From: Breviolum minutum Mf 1.05b.01
Taxonomy: Eukaryota > Sar > Dinophyceae > Suessiales > Symbiodiniaceae
Length of the DNA stretch: 64,000 bases
Assembly (NCBI GenBank): GCA_000507305.1
Contig: DF239089.1
Coordinates: forward strand, 124,001-188,000
Direction: 5' to 3'
The position numbers and the translations under genes are program-made. The notes under the pieces are model-generated. The model ran no database searches. It saw only the letters and a program-made list of their open reading frames with translations, and was not told where the DNA came from. Below are positions 63,065-64,000 of the stretch, in pieces. How positions within the stretch are numbered: the first letter of the stretch is position 1; the number at the start of each line of letters is the position of its first letter.

Positions 63065-63348
63065 GATTGTTGGCATCCGAATACTGTTTTTGAAAAAAAA
63101 ACCTTTTTGAAAGGGATCCTACAAATTGCCTACCAATTAACTTTCCTTCAGAAGTTCAAACACCTGTCGTTTTTTTTGACAGCACCAGTCACCAATTAGA
63201 CCGTTTTGTCTGATTTTTCAGTTATATAACAAAAAAAAACGTGTCTTTTTTTGGAGAAATTCATTCGCTGGCCGGGCGGGGCGAATGTACTCAGGAGTGC
63301 CCAGAAGTGACGTCGTCAGTTTTCTTGACCTCAACCCATGAGATTCCA

Positions 63349-63489
63349 TACTTAGAGGTTCAGGATATATACTTAGTAACTGGTTATATGTAGGTTTATA
63401 ACCCTAGTTAGGGGACATATAACCCACTTATAGAGGTTATAACCCTGGTTACTACCTCCACGTATCCTAAGTATCCTGAACCTCTAAGT
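63349..63489. repeat. Foldback repeat, family L
   Basis: TACTTAGAGGTTCAGGATA at the left and TATCCTGAACCTCTAAGTA at the right. Confidence 0.85.
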
Positions 63490-63589
63490 AGCCACCACCT
63501 CCCCACACCGGAAACCTTTCCCGCGAAAGATGATCACCTACCAGACTTGGATAACTGTTGAAAAACCCTGCGAATCACAAATGTCCAGC

Positions 63590-63692
63590 ACCTGGTGATT
63601 CAAAGTGACCCTTTTGGGATGGATAAGTGCCCCTTTTCAATGGTTAAGTGACCTCCAACTAGGGGATGAAAAGGTCACTTTGAATCACCTGG
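63590..63692. repeat. Foldback repeat, family C
   Basis: ACCTGGTGATTCAAAGTGAC at the left and GTCACTTTGAATCACCTGGC at the right, almost perfectly symmetrical. Confidence 0.85.
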
Positions 63693-63899
63693 CATGTGTG
63701 TTTTTCCTTAAAAAAATGTTGTGATGGAAAGGTAGATAGGTTGGTAGGTGGGTGGGTGGGTAGATAGTTTGCCGCCATTTTGGAAGGTGGAAAAATCATA
63801 CACTTTCTTGGGGTCACCCTTTCCATGTAGATTTTCCCATTTTTCAATGCTCATCCAACGTTACACTCACAACCTCTCCTTGCTCGAAACCCTGCGCAG

Positions 63900-64000
63900 T
63901 GGCGGATGACTTGGATAGTTTGTCTGAAGAGAAGAAGAGTCCTAAAAAACTCCAAGGCGTTTTGTGCCTCGGAATTGGATTAAACCCGAAGTATCCTGAC
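63900..64000 (+). CDS. Second exon of the right-edge gene, incomplete
   Basis: After CGAAACCCTGCGCAG. With the G from 62394 it reads VADDLDSLSEEKKSPKKLQG then VLCLGIGLNPKYPD to the window edge. The intron would be 1505 bp and hold M, L and C foldbacks and two simple arrays. It has exon-like codons. Product unknown. Confidence 0.55.

Overview
The window looks like nuclear DNA of a dinoflagellate, most likely from the Suessiales (Symbiodiniaceae or Polarella type). The call rests on four things: very low gene density; one Ty1/Copia and one LINE-type retroelement with dinoflagellate-style polyproteins; short GC-richer exon-like blocks bounded by AG and GT/GC-type splice sites; and dozens of 80-170 bp foldback (imperfect palindrome) repeats packed into introns and spacers. 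Nothing bacterial, viral or organellar was seen: no operons, rRNA, tRNA or CRISPR array. The species assignment is inference.

Layout. Positions 1-2387 hold foldback repeats and no convincing gene. Positions 2388-9924 are a complete-looking Copia element on the minus strand, with identical 144 bp terminal repeats, an initiator-Met-type primer binding site, and gag, protease, a DNA cytosine-methyltransferase-like domain, integrase, and RT/RNase H broken by two frameshifts; an extra ORF lies before the 3' terminal repeat. Positions 9925-13546 are spacer with foldbacks and two exon-like blocks. Positions 13547-18594 are a LINE with a 17 bp target-site duplication, an RT and RNase H, and several frame breaks. 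Positions 18595-32600 are mostly spacer: foldbacks, a 15 bp minisatellite (21118-21745), a 64/119 bp tandem array, a 253 bp long-TIR element (28083-28335) and a few weak ORFs.

From about 33 kb to the right edge, plus-strand exon-like blocks recur, separated by introns largely made of foldback repeats. I propose a multi-exon gene running from at least 35594 to a stop at 57876. Splice phases from 42390 onward agree, and the middle exons encode hydrophobic, possibly membrane-spanning segments. A second short set of exons lies at 58765-60265. A third gene starts at 62298 and runs off the window; its first intron begins inside a (GGT)n array. These models are ab initio, from reading frame, splice sites and phase only. 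No product could be named.

The most interesting signals are the methyltransferase-like domain inside the Copia polyprotein and the large set of foldback families (labelled A-X below; labels are local to this answer). Several families carry splice-like termini or fill an intron, consistent with the introner-like elements known from dinoflagellates. Two 5-N runs mark assembly gaps inside trinucleotide arrays.
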